Notes: a model not told the origin generated them from the sequence alone. A stretch of 64,000 nucleotides of DNA from Hydrogenophaga sp. Root209 (GCF_001428625.1 NZ_LMIE01000003.1:115889-179888); one strand, 5' to 3'. Counted from the stretch's first letter, positions 25,876 to 33,594 are shown. Program-made: numbers and translations.

Positions 25876-26298
25876 TCAGAAGCCCACGTCCACGCTGGAC
25901 GCCAGCATCACGGCTTCGACCAGCGCGGAAAGCTGGGCCGAATGCTGTGCCGCCAGCCGCGCCATCTTGCGCCGGGCGGCGGGCAAGAGATGCACCTCGA
26001 CCTGGCGACGATCGTGTTCGCTGGGCTTTCGCCGCACCAGGCCGGCCTCCTCGCAACGTGTGACCAGCGCCACCGCGCCATGCACCTGCATCTGCAGGCG
26101 CTCTGCAATCTCGGAGATGCTGGCCCAGTTGCGGCCCTCAAAACCCTGCGTGTGCAGCATGAGCTGGTACTGCAGCGCTGTAACGCCTTCCTCGCGTGCC
26201 GCGTCCTCGCTGAAGCGCAGAAAGCAGCGCAGCATGTAACGGAAGTTGGACAGCGCTTCGTAGCGGCGCTTCTCGTCCGACTCTGTTGTCTTGGTCAT
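25876..26298 (-). CDS. MarR-family transcriptional regulator
   Basis: A 140-residue MarR protein that should bind a palindromic operator as a dimer and release it on binding a small acid or phenolic ligand. The winged helix region is seen as GVTALQYQLMLHTQGFEGRN, then ASISEIAERLQMQVHGAVAL, VTRCEEAGLVRRKPSEHDRR and QVEVHLLPAARRKMARL; the EHDRRQVEV wing is diagnostic. I prefer the ATG at 26298 with GAGGGGGA 8 bases before it; an in-frame ATG 6 codons earlier is possible. It is transcribed away from tctBA, and palindromes in the 246-bp gap (26362-26422) are probable binding sites, so it likely controls the transporter and itself. Confidence 0.9.
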   Translation of the reverse strand: MTKTTESDEKRRYEALSNFRYMLRCFLRFSEDAAREEGVTALQYQLMLHTQGFEGRNWASISEIAERLQMQVHGAVALVTRCEEAGLVRRKPSEHDRRQVEVHLLPAARRKMARLAAQHSAQLSALVEAVMLASSVDVGF

Positions 26299-26361
26299 GT
26301 CGCATTTCCCCCTCATGACGCCATGAGGCAGAGGGACTATATCAGCGCGCCCGGTTCTCCT

Positions 26362-26422
26362 TGATGATTCTTGTCATCAGGGAAATTACTCATGTCATGA
26401 TCTAATTTACTTCATAACATGA
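26362..26422. promoter_or_regulatory. palindrome set between marR and tctB (operator candidates)
   Basis: Three elements lie in the divergent gap: an inverted repeat TGATGA-6-TCATCA (26362-26379), the 11-bp palindrome TCATGTCATGA (26390-26400) and a near copy TCATAACATGA (26412-26422). The last two start exactly 22 bp apart, about two helical turns, as for two dimers on the same DNA face. The stretch is AT-rich compared with its surroundings. Confidence 0.55.
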
Positions 26423-26543
26423 TGCATCTGATCGGCAACCGATCCCTCTCGGACCTTCTCCCTGTGCCGGTCATGTCCCGTGAATTTCTTGCCCGTTGAT
26501 GGGTGAGAGGTTTTGTCATTTCCGCTTCACCACCACCTTCACG

Positions 26544-27032
26544 ATGCAGATCAAGAGTCGCACGGATTTCGTTTCCGGATTGATGTTCATGGCGATCGGC
26601 ACGGCCTTCGCCGTGGGCGCAACCAACTACACGGTGGGCTCTGCAGCCCGAATGGGGCCCGCCTACTTTCCGCTGATGCTTGGCATCCTGCTGGCCTTGA
26701 TGGGGACGGGTGTCGTCGCCTCTTCCATGGCCAGCGGCCGGCCCGACGGCGGACCCATCGGGCGCATCGCCTGGAAGCCGCTTCTGTTCATCGTCGGCGC
26801 GAACCTCCTCTTCGGCATCTTGCTGGGCGGTGTGCAGACACTGGGCGTGCCGGCCATGGGGCTGATCGCGGCCATCCTCGCGGTGGTGGTCATTTCAAGC
26901 ATGGCCGGCACCCAGTTCAGATTGCGCAGCGCGCTGATCCTCGCGCTGATCCTCGCGGTGAGTAGCTACCTCGTTTTCGTCCTTGGCCTGAGCTTGCAGT
27001 TCCAGGTCTGGCCCACCTTCATCGGCAACTGA
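26544..27032 (+). CDS. tctB: tripartite tricarboxylate transporter TctB family protein
   Basis: A 162-residue small membrane subunit of the TTT transporter. It has about four to five hydrophobic helices, including FVSGLMFMAIGTAFAVGATN, PLMLGILLALMGTGVVASSM, PLLFIVGANLLFGILLGGV and MGLIAAILAVVVISSMAG, in the usual order, with the conserved GSAARMGPAYFPLMLG segment after helix 1. TctB works together with TctA in the inner membrane and a periplasmic Bug protein. I use MQIKSRTDF at 26544 as start because homologues begin just before the first helix, though no clear ribosome-binding site precedes it; the frame is open back to 26496. tctA follows 6 bp downstream. Confidence 0.88.
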   Translation: MQIKSRTDFVSGLMFMAIGTAFAVGATNYTVGSAARMGPAYFPLMLGILLALMGTGVVASSMASGRPDGGPIGRIAWKPLLFIVGANLLFGILLGGVQTLGVPAMGLIAAILAVVVISSMAGTQFRLRSALILALILAVSSYLVFVLGLSLQFQVWPTFIGN

Positions 27033-27038
27033 ACCACC

Positions 27039-28553
27039 ATGGAACTACTTGACCATCTGAGCCTCGGCTTCGGCACAGCGTTCACGTTGCAGAACCTGCT
27101 CTACGCCTTCATCGGCTGCATGCTGGGCACGCTGATCGGCGTGCTGCCGGGGGTTGGCCCGACGGCGACCATCGCGATGCTGCTGCCCGCCACGTACGGG
27201 CTGCCGCCGGTGGCCGCGCTGATCATGCTCGCCGGCATTTACTACGGTTCGCAGTACGGCGGCTCCACGACCGCCATCCTGGTGAATTTGCCGGGTGAAG
27301 CGTCGTCCGTGGTAACGGTCATCGACGGCCACAAGATGGCCCAGAACGGCCGCGCGGGGGCCGCACTGGCGGCAGCGGGCCTGGGCTCGTTTTTTGCCGG
27401 CACCGTGGCTACGCTGGTGCTCGCGGCATTCGCGCCGCCGCTTACCGAGATCGCCCTCACATTCGGGCCCGCCGAGTATTTCTCCCTGATGATCGTTGGC
27501 CTGATCGGCGCCGTGGTGCTGGCCTCGGGCTCGCTCCTCAAGGCGCTGTGCATGGTGGTCACCGGCCTGCTGATCGGGCTGGTGGGCACGGACGTCAATT
27601 CCGGTGTGGCGCGCTTCTCGTTCGATATCCCCGAGCTCACAGACGGCATCAGCTTCATCGCGATCGCGATGGGCATCTTCGGCTACGGCGAGATCATCGC
27701 CAACCTGGCCAAGCCGGACCAGCAACGGGAAGTGTTCACCGCCAATGTCAGCGGGCTGTGGCCGACAGCGCAGGACTTCCGCGACATGACGCCCGCGGTG
27801 CTGCGCGGCACTGCCCTGGGCTCGGCGCTGGGCATTCTTCCGGGCGGGGGCTCGCTGCTGTCGGCTTTCGCGTCGTACACGATCGAGAAGAAACTCAAAC
27901 CACGGCCAGGGGAAGTGCCGTTTGGCCGCGGCAACATTCGAGGCGTGGCGGGCCCCGAAGCGGCCAACAACGCGGGCGCGCAGACTTCGTTCATTCCGCT
28001 GTTGACGCTTGGCATCCCTGGCAATGCGGTCATGGCGCTGATGGTCGGCGCGATGACCATTCACAACATCCAGCCGGGTCCGCAGGTCATGACCAGCAAC
28101 CCTGAACTGTTCTGGGGGTTGATCGTCTCGATGTGGGTCGGGAACCTGATGCTCGTCATCCTGAACCTGCCGCTGATTGGTCTGTGGATCAAGCTATTGA
28201 CCATTCCGTACCGCTGGCTCTTCCCGGCCATCGTGCTGTTCTGCGCCATCGGCGTCTATTCCACGAACAACAACACCTTCGACGTCTGGATACTGGGGTG
28301 GTTCGGCATCGTGGGTTACATCTTCTACAAGCTGGAATGCGAACCGGCACCCTTGCTGCTGGGTCTGATTCTGGGTCCGATGATGGAGGAATACCTGCGC
28401 CGCACGCTGCTGATTTCGCGGGGCGACTGGGGCGTCTTCGTGTCACGCCCGATCTCTGCCACGTTGCTCGTTGCGGCCTTGGTGCTGCTGGCTGTTGTGT
28501 TGCTGCCAAGTGTGAAGAAGGGTCGCAAGGAGGCCTTTGTCGAAGAGGGCTGA
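27039..28553 (+). CDS. tctA: tripartite tricarboxylate transporter permease TctA
   Basis: A 504-residue permease with about 12 membrane segments, the large subunit of the TTT system for citrate and other carboxylates. The repeated family signature is present twice: [20 protein letters not shown] near residue 30 and [20 protein letters not shown] near 260, plus [20 protein letters not shown] and [17 protein letters not shown]. Length is normal for TctA (about 500). The gene follows tctB by 6 bp. No Bug gene is in this operon; three lie in the neighbouring operons at 3.9, 13.7 and 23.9 kb, so they may share this membrane part. Confidence 0.95.
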   Translation: MELLDHLSLGFGTAFTLQNLLYAFIGCMLGTLIGVLPGVGPTATIAMLLPATYGLPPVAALIMLAGIYYGSQYGGSTTAILVNLPGEASSVVTVIDGHKMAQNGRAGAALAAAGLGSFFAGTVATLVLAAFAPPLTEIALTFGPAEYFSLMIVGLIGAVVLASGSLLKALCMVVTGLLIGLVGTDVNSGVARFSFDIPELTDGISFIAIAMGIFGYGEIIANLAKPDQQREVFTANVSGLWPTAQDFRDMTPAVLRGTALGSALGILPGGGSLLSAFASYTIEKKLKPRPGEVPFGRGNIRGVAGPEAANNAGAQTSFIPLLTLGIPGNAVMALMVGAMTIHNIQPGPQVMTSNPELFWGLIVSMWVGNLMLVILNLPLIGLWIKLLTIPYRWLFPAIVLFCAIGVYSTNNNTFDVWILGWFGIVGYIFYKLECEPAPLLLGLILGPMMEEYLRRTLLISRGDWGVFVSRPISATLLVAALVLLAVVLLPSVKKGRKEAFVEEG

Positions 28554-28853
28554 TGGTGCGCCTGTTGGCTTCCGTTGAGAACTGACCCACTGGGTGTTCC
28601 ACTGTTGATTCATCAGCACAACTGAGCCAAAAGTCCAAGGGTCAAAAATGACGGCATCAGAACGTCGAGCGATCAATGGCGGGCCATGAGTGGGCCATGG
28701 ATGGGCCATGGATGGGCCACAGGAAATGTTCAAGAGGGCTTCTGACTCTTGCCCATCGAGCTTCTCGGGGCCCAATGCTCTTGCCGAATGAGTGGCATCG
28801 GATTCACGCGACTTCGGCATGGGCCACGAAAGGCTGACGTAAGTCGATGATTT
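28554..28853. other. gap between tctA and tRNA-Arg
   Basis: No gene is supported here. The stretch contains the 11-bp tandem repeat at 28681-28720 and otherwise unremarkable sequence. A minus-strand open frame across it has no family resemblance. It lies at the 3' end of a tRNA gene, a usual place for integration, but I saw no integrase fragment and no direct repeat of the tRNA end. Confidence 0.4.
28681..28720. repeat. 11-bp tandem repeat, about 3.6 copies
   Basis: Units GGGCCATGAGT (28681), GGGCCATGGAT (28692), GGGCCATGGAT (28703) and a partial GGGCCAC (28714) follow head to tail. Each unit contains the palindromic core GGCC next to CCATGG. It is 134 bp from the tRNA-Arg 3' end. Confidence 0.8.
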
Positions 28854-28929
28854 TGGTGCGGCTGGCGGGGATCGAACCCACGACCCTCGGCTTCGGAGGC
28901 CGATACTCTATCCACTGAGCTACAGCCGC
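28854..28929 (-). tRNA. tRNA-Arg (anticodon CCG)
   Basis: The minus strand folds as a full cloverleaf of 76 nt. The acceptor stem is GCGGCTG paired with CAGCCGC, discriminator A, with the 3' CCA encoded (28854-28856). The D arm has GTAGCTCAGTGGATAGAG; the anticodon arm has TCGGC-CTCCGAA-GCCGA, so the anticodon is CCG and reads the Arg codon CGG; the T arm holds GGTTCGATCC. Upstream on the minus strand is a TAGAAT box that could be its -10. Confidence 0.95.
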
Positions 28930-28988
28930 AACCACCTGAATTCTATCAGGCGAAGGATATTTGAAAGGTCTGTGCAGAGGGGCTTGGC

Positions 28989-28994
28989 TATAAT
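28989..28994 (+). promoter_or_regulatory. -10 box candidate for the di-heme cytochrome gene
   Basis: A perfect TATAAT sits 79 bp before the cytochrome ATG. At the ideal spacing upstream only a poor -35 (AGGTCT) is present; TTGAAA is 22 bp away, too far for a standard promoter. Confidence 0.4.
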
Positions 28995-29072
28995 CGAAGG
29001 CTGTTCCGACCCCTTCCACGCGGGCAAGCTCCGTCGGTTTGTTGACCCGCCTTGCCACCCCTTGAGGACACC

Positions 29073-29921
29073 ATGAGCGACCACGCGCACGAACACCACA
29101 CCGGCCCGATCAAGACACCTTCGCAGTTGCTGTGGACGTCGTTCTTCGCATTTGTCGCTCCCATCTTCATCATCATCGGCCTGGTCTATTTCGTGACCAC
29201 GGGCAACAAGCCCGCCATGGGCGCGGGCGACCCCGAACTGGCCATTGCGCAGCGCATTCAGCGCGTGGGCACGGTTGAACTGCGCGACGCCAACCGTCCA
29301 CTGGCCACGGGTGAGGCGGTTTACGCCGCCCAATGCGTGGCCTGCCACGCCGCCGGTGTGGCTGGAGCGCCCAAATTCGGTGACGCAGCCGCCTGGGCGC
29401 CTCGCATCGCCACCGGGTACGAAGCCTTGCTGACGTCAGCACTCAAGGGCAAAGGCGCGATGGGCGCTCAAGGTGGTGGCGCCTACCGCGACGCGGAGAT
29501 CGGCCGTGCCGTGGTGCACATGGCCAATGCCGCTGGTGGCAAATTTGCTGTGCCCGAGGCGGCCCCCGCCGCCGCGCCGGCTGCAGCTCCCGTTGCGGCA
29601 CCGACTGCCGCGCCAGCACCAGTTGCTGTGGTCGCAGTTGCGCCAGCGGCTCCAGCGCCGGCAGCCAGCGCCACGGTGGCCGCTGGCGCGGGTGAAGCGC
29701 TCTACAAGCAAGCATGTTCGGTCTGCCACGTGGCCGGTGTGGCTGGTGCGCCCAAGTTCGCCGACAAGGCTGCCTGGGCTCCACGCGTGGGCCTGGGTCT
29801 TGAGGGTCTGACTGCGAGCGTGATCAAGGGCAAGGGCGCCATGCCGCCCAAAGGAGGCACCGCCGCATCCGACGCAGACATCAAGGCGGCCGTGCAGTAC
29901 ATGCTGGCTGCGGTGAAATAG
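29073..29921 (+). CDS. membrane-anchored di-heme cytochrome c (cytochrome c5-like)
   Basis: A 282-residue electron carrier. Residues 21-43 form one N-terminal membrane anchor (TSFFAFVAPIFIIIGLVYFV). Two c-type heme domains follow, with CVACH at 88-92 and CSVCH at 215-219; candidate axial methionines lie in KGKGAMG and KGKGAMPPKGG. Each heme site is followed by the same phrase (AGVAGAPKF), so the domains look like an internal duplication. They are joined by an alanine/proline-rich linker at about 163-203. The start at MSDHAHEHH is chosen for GAGGA just upstream. It is expected in the periplasm, attached to the inner membrane, carrying electrons toward a terminal oxidase. Confidence 0.9.
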   Translation: MSDHAHEHHTGPIKTPSQLLWTSFFAFVAPIFIIIGLVYFVTTGNKPAMGAGDPELAIAQRIQRVGTVELRDANRPLATGEAVYAAQCVACHAAGVAGAPKFGDAAAWAPRIATGYEALLTSALKGKGAMGAQGGGAYRDAEIGRAVVHMANAAGGKFAVPEAAPAAAPAAAPVAAPTAAPAPVAVVAVAPAAPAPAASATVAAGAGEALYKQACSVCHVAGVAGAPKFADKAAWAPRVGLGLEGLTASVIKGKGAMPPKGGTAASDADIKAAVQYMLAAVK

Positions 29922-29943
29922 ATCCGCAACCTCGGTGCAACTG

Positions 29944-29970
29944 AAAAGCCGGCTTCAAGCCGGCTTTTTT
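29944..29970. terminator. intrinsic terminator after the cytochrome gene, overlapping the opposite gene's end
   Basis: AAAAGCCGGC (29944-29953) and GCCGGCTTTT (29959-29968) form a 10-bp stem with loop TTCAA, followed by a T-run to 29970 on the plus strand. On the minus strand the stem encodes the last codons and stop of the convergent DUF gene, so it may work both ways. Confidence 0.85.
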
Positions 29971-30491
29971 GCGTGTGGTGGTTGGGGGCTGCGCACGAAC
30001 CGGCCCCGGGTGGGCAAATCGGCGGCCAACACGCCCTGCGGGGACCACAAACGGGCATCCACAAGATCGGCGGCCTGCACCATGTCGGCGCTGTGCACCA
30101 AGCCAATGCCGAGATCGGTCACCAGGTACAGCTTGCCGGTTTCGTCGAGCAGACTGTCCTGCACATGCACCAACACGCCGGTGTGGCTGAGCACGCGTCC
30201 ATCGGGCTGAAGACGCCAGATCCACGGTGTGGCTTCGAGCTCCACGTAGACACGCTGAGGTCCGTTCTGGAAGTACCACTGCCCTTCGTCATCGGGCGCG
30301 TAATTGCGCTGAATGAAGTCGATCAGTTTTTCATGCCGCAACAGCGAGCCCTTGCTCGCGGGAAACGCGCCGGCGGCCTGCACGCGGTCGTCGCGCATGT
30401 ACCAGTTGCCACGCGCATCCAGTCCAAGCCAGCCGAAGCAGTTGGGTACGTTGGGCCACTTGGCCATGGCGGCCTTGACGATGTCGTCCAT
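29955..30491 (-). CDS. conserved protein of unknown function (betaproteobacterial DUF)
   Basis: A 178-residue soluble protein whose start MDDIVKAAMAKWPNVPNCFG and core WLGLDARGNWYMRDDRVQAA, GQWYFQNGPQRVYVELEATP and WIWRLQPDGRVLSHTG are strongly conserved in Comamonadaceae as far as I recall (a DUF family, possibly DUF2946, number not certain). The function is unknown. It begins 11 bp after the stop of the YheT-type hydrolase gene (stop 30502, start 30491), so the two are likely in one transcript. Its last residues are coded inside the terminator hairpin at 29944-29970. The frame runs further upstream to 30599 but only as an overlap with the hydrolase. Confidence 0.75.
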   Translation of the reverse strand: MDDIVKAAMAKWPNVPNCFGWLGLDARGNWYMRDDRVQAAGAFPASKGSLLRHEKLIDFIQRNYAPDDEGQWYFQNGPQRVYVELEATPWIWRLQPDGRVLSHTGVLVHVQDSLLDETGKLYLVTDLGIGLVHSADMVQAADLVDARLWSPQGVLAADLPTRGRFVRSPQPPHAKKPA

Positions 30492-30501
30492 GGATGTCCG
30501 A

Positions 30502-31500
30502 TCAAAGGTGGGCGAGCAACCAGTGTCCCACGGCTTCGGGCATGGCGCGCACATGGCCAGGCACGCCGAGCGCCCCGTGCGAGACGGGAAAGCCCACATG
30601 ACCTCCCTGCGCCGGCTGCCACAAGGTCACGTGCCGGCCGACTTGTTGCGGTGTCGGCAGGGACACCGCAGGAACGAAAGGATCGTTGCGTGCATTGAGC
30701 GCCAGCGCGGGCACACGGATCTGGTGCAACACAGGTTTGGCCGAGGCCCGCGACCAGTAGTCCTGCGTGTCGCGAAAGCCGTGCAGGGGCGCGGTGAACA
30801 GGTTGTCGAATTCGAAGAGATTGCGCGCGGCCAGCAGTGCATCGCGGTCAAACAGACCGGGATGCTGTTCCAGTTTCTTCAAGGCCTTGGGCACCATGCT
30901 GCCCAGGAACATGCGGGTGTAGACCAGTCGGTTGAAACCGCGCCCGATGGCGTGGCCGCCAGCGGCCAGATCGAGCGGAGAACAGACAGAGGCCACGGCC
31001 CGGACATGCTGACTGGCCGACGCTCCCATTTCGGCTGCCCAGCGCATGAGCGCATTGCCACCGAGCGACACACCGACAGCAAGCAGGGGCCGCCCGGGGT
31101 TTTCGGCGGCAAAGCGCTTGAGGATCCAGTTGATCTCTTCGAAGTCACCCGAGTGGTAGGCCCGCGGCGCGCGGTTGAGCTCACCCGAGCAGCCGCGGAA
31201 GTGGGGCACGGCGAAGGCCAGTCCGTTGGCCGCTGCAAAGTCGGCGAAGGCCACCGCATACTGGCTGGCTGACGAGCCCTCGAGTCCGTGGAACAGCACC
31301 AGCAAGGGCGCACCCGTGGGTGAAGCGTGCTGCGCCTGATCGACGTCGATGAAGTCGCCATCGGGTGCAATCCAGCGACTGCGCGTCCACCGGGGCACGG
31401 GGCCGAAATGTCGACGGCTGGCCAACGCGGCCCACAAGGTCTGCGCATTGCCACCGGGCAGCCACCACGGTGCGGCGTAGGGAAAGCCGTCAGGTTTCAA
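30502..31500 (-). CDS. YheT-type alpha/beta hydrolase (TTG start)
   Basis: A 332-residue hydrolase of the YheT/ABHD1-3 family. Conserved marks are the N-terminal LPGGNAQTLWAAL, the oxyanion strand LVLFHGLEGSSASQYA, VPHFRGCSGELNRAPRAYHS, the nucleophile elbow AVGVSLGGNALMRWA, the acid LNARNDPFVPAVS and the His QGGHVGF, so the Ser-Asp-His triad is complete. The native substrate of the family is not known. The only plausible start giving the family N-terminus is a TTG at 31500, whose bases overlap the stop of the upstream gene (TTGA). The longer open frame upstream is a shadow. Confidence 0.88.
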   Translation of the reverse strand: MKPDGFPYAAPWWLPGGNAQTLWAALASRRHFGPVPRWTRSRWIAPDGDFIDVDQAQHASPTGAPLLVLFHGLEGSSASQYAVAFADFAAANGLAFAVPHFRGCSGELNRAPRAYHSGDFEEINWILKRFAAENPGRPLLAVGVSLGGNALMRWAAEMGASASQHVRAVASVCSPLDLAAGGHAIGRGFNRLVYTRMFLGSMVPKALKKLEQHPGLFDRDALLAARNLFEFDNLFTAPLHGFRDTQDYWSRASAKPVLHQIRVPALALNARNDPFVPAVSLPTPQQVGRHVTLWQPAQGGHVGFPVSHGALGVPGHVRAMPEAVGHWLLAHL

Positions 31501-31934
31501 TGCAGTATGGGCTTGGCGGTGAGGACTTCGGGTGGCTCGGTGCGCATGCCCGGGCTGGCGTGGTGCGCCACCATGCGCCAGCCTTGCGCCGTCTTGGCAT
31601 ACACGTTGGTGGCCACCACCCAGGCATGTTGAAAGCCATCGTCGCTCATCACGGCCACACGCTCGACCACGCTGTGCACACTGCAGGCACCTGCGTCCAG
31701 GCGCCGCACTTTTTCGGGTGTGGCCTGCACGCTGCCATTGGAGAACATGGCCTCGAACGCCGAGCGCACCGCTGCGTGGCCCACCATCCGTGGTCCGCCT
31801 GGGTGCACGCACACGATGTCGTCCTCGTCGGCCCAGCAGGCCATGAGGCGTTCGATATCGGCGTGTTGCAGAGCGTCGTAGAACGCGGCTTCCGTGTCGT
31901 CGGGGGAGCCCGGCGGGAGTTTGGGTTTTCGCAT
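31497..31934 (-). CDS. SnoaL/NTF2-like fold protein (DUF4440 type)
   Basis: A 145-residue small cone-shaped alpha+beta barrel protein. The pattern EAAFYDALQHADIERLMACW, ADEDDIVCVHPGGPRMVGHA and AVRSAFEAMF followed by WRMVAHHASPG is that of the SnoaL-like/NTF2-like group, where members are binding proteins or small enzymes such as isomerases. Nothing shows a specific substrate. It is divergent from lemA and its stop overlaps the TTG start of the YheT-type gene, so the two should be made together. Confidence 0.8.
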   Translation of the reverse strand: MRKPKLPPGSPDDTEAAFYDALQHADIERLMACWADEDDIVCVHPGGPRMVGHAAVRSAFEAMFSNGSVQATPEKVRRLDAGACSVHSVVERVAVMSDDGFQHAWVVATNVYAKTAQGWRMVAHHASPGMRTEPPEVLTAKPILH

Positions 31935-32072
31935 GCGCCGTATTTTGACGGCAGCGCCGATCTTGCGCGAACGATCGCACCGCCCAGTGCCACGCCGCGG
32001 GGGTATAGTCCCGCAGATTCAAGGCTCGACCAGAGCCTCAGCATGAACGGCCCGCCGGCCATTGGAGGTTTT

Positions 32073-32681
32073 ATGCACACATCCTTGCGCTCCGTCACCA
32101 CCTGGGTTGCCGCCCTGTTGCTCTCGTTCAGCCTCACGGGCTGCGGCTACAACGACTTCCAGAGGCTGGACGAACAGACGCAATCGGCCTGGTCCGAGGT
32201 GCTCAACCAGTACCAGCGCCGTGCCGACCTGATCCCCAACATCGTGGCCACGGTCAAAGGCGAGGCCAACTTCGAGCAGGAGACGCTCACGCGCGTGATC
32301 GAGGCGCGCGCCAAGGCCACCAGCATCCAGGTGACGCCCGAGACACTGAACGACCCGGCCGCCATGCAGCAGTTTCAGAACGCGCAGGGAGAGCTGGGCA
32401 GTGCGCTGAGCCGCCTGATGGTGGTGGTGGAGCAGTACCCCAACCTCAAGGCCAACCAGGGCTTCAGCGACCTGCGCGTGCAGCTGGAAGGCACCGAGAA
32501 CCGCATCACCGTGGCACGCAACCGCTACATCCAGACGGTGCAGGAATACAACGTGCTCTCGCGCAGCTTTCCCACCAACCTCACCGCCATGGTGTTCGGC
32601 TATGGTCCCAAGGCCAATTTCCAGGTGGCCAACGAAGCGGCCATCTCCGCACCGCCCACGGTGGACTTCAAGAAGCCATGA
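32073..32681 (+). CDS. lemA: LemA family lipoprotein
   Basis: A 202-residue LemA protein. The N-terminus MHTSLRSVTTWVAALLLSFS followed by LTGCGYND has a lipobox with Cys24, so it should be a lipoprotein facing the periplasm. The LemA core shows SAWSEVLNQYQRRADLIPNI, VATVKGEANFEQETLTRVIE and VEQYPNLKANQGFSDLRVQL with EGTENRI, as in the family; it is mostly helical. I start at 32073 with GGAGG 5 bases upstream; the frame is open far upstream as a shadow. A TATAGT box (32004-32009) and a small hairpin (32022-32038) lie ahead. Its stop overlaps the next gene (ATGA). Confidence 0.92.
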   Translation: MHTSLRSVTTWVAALLLSFSLTGCGYNDFQRLDEQTQSAWSEVLNQYQRRADLIPNIVATVKGEANFEQETLTRVIEARAKATSIQVTPETLNDPAAMQQFQNAQGELGSALSRLMVVVEQYPNLKANQGFSDLRVQLEGTENRITVARNRYIQTVQEYNVLSRSFPTNLTAMVFGYGPKANFQVANEAAISAPPTVDFKKP

Positions 32682-33592
32682 CGCGCTTCTGGGCCCGGTG
32701 CCTGATGGCGCTGGGACTGTGGTGGGTGGTGGCCTTCGCGTCGGCCCAGGGTCTGGTGCCCGTGCCGGCGCTGACTGCGCGTGTGATCGACCAGACCGCC
32801 ACGCTGGACGCCGCGAGTCTTGCCGCCATCGATGCCAAGCTGGCAGCGTTCGAACAATCCAACGGCTCGCAAGTGGTGGTGTTGATGGTGCGCACCACCG
32901 CCCCCGAAGACATCGCCGATTTCACCCAGCGCGTGGGCGATGCCTGGAAGATCGGGCGGGCCGACGTGGGGGATGGCGCGTTGTTCGTGATTGCCAAGGA
33001 CGACCGGCGTTTGCGCATCGCCACGGCCAAAACGCTCGAAGGTGCGATCCCCGACCTGATGGCGCGCCGCATCCTCGACAGCGTTGTGACACCGGCGTTT
33101 CGCCAGGGCGATTACGCGGGCGGCATCCATGCCGGCGTCGACCAGATCCTGGCGCGCATCCGCGGTGAAGAGCTGCCCCTGCCCGATGCGGCGGCGGCGC
33201 AACGAGCGGCGGGCTCCAGCAATTTTGAGTGGATGGACGCACTGATCTTCCTCGTGTTTGCCGTCCCCATGCTCTCGGGCTTGCTGCGTGGCATGTTCGG
33301 CAACAAGCTCGGCACCGTGTTCACCGGAGTGGGCGCGGGTGCGCTGGCCTGGGTGCTCACCACCGTGCTCTGGGTGGCCATCGGCGCCGGCTTGCTCGGC
33401 ATGCTCGCGGCGCTGTTCATGCAGTTCCTGCCAGCGGCTTCCATGGGCAGCTCAGGCCGTGGGGGCCGCGGCGGGGGTTGGGGTGGCGGTGGTTTCGGCG
33501 GAGGTGGTTTTGGTGGCGGCCGCGGTGGCGGCGGATTCAGTTCCGGGGGTGGCGGCAATTTTGGAGGCGGTGGCGCCTCGGGCGGCTGGTGA
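32678..33592 (+). CDS. TPM-domain membrane protein with glycine-rich tail (YgcG-like)
   Basis: A 304-residue protein with a signal peptide (MTRFWARCLMALGLWWVVAF), a TPM domain at about 35-160 (ARVIDQTATLDAASLAAIDA, SQVVVLMVRTTAPEDIADFT, GRADVGDGALFVIAKDDRRL) and then two or three membrane helices (about 190-255). The last 45 residues are almost only Gly, Ser and Phe (GGGFGGGGFGGGRGGGGFSS). This is the common architecture of YgcG-type proteins, usually encoded after lemA as here. The role in the cell envelope is unknown. The ATG overlaps the lemA stop by 4 bp. Confidence 0.88.
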   Translation: MTRFWARCLMALGLWWVVAFASAQGLVPVPALTARVIDQTATLDAASLAAIDAKLAAFEQSNGSQVVVLMVRTTAPEDIADFTQRVGDAWKIGRADVGDGALFVIAKDDRRLRIATAKTLEGAIPDLMARRILDSVVTPAFRQGDYAGGIHAGVDQILARIRGEELPLPDAAAAQRAAGSSNFEWMDALIFLVFAVPMLSGLLRGMFGNKLGTVFTGVGAGALAWVLTTVLWVAIGAGLLGMLAALFMQFLPAASMGSSGRGGRGGGWGGGGFGGGGFGGGRGGGGFSSGGGGNFGGGGASGGW

Positions 33593-33594
33593 AC

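Noticed and set aside
28681-28720. The 11-bp tandem repeat as a CRISPR array
   Set aside because: Units are head to tail without spacers and far too short; no cas genes are nearby.
28961-28994. TTGAAA plus TATAAT as a full promoter for the cytochrome gene
   Set aside because: The boxes are 22 bp apart, too far for a normal sigma70 promoter; only the -10 box was kept as a candidate.
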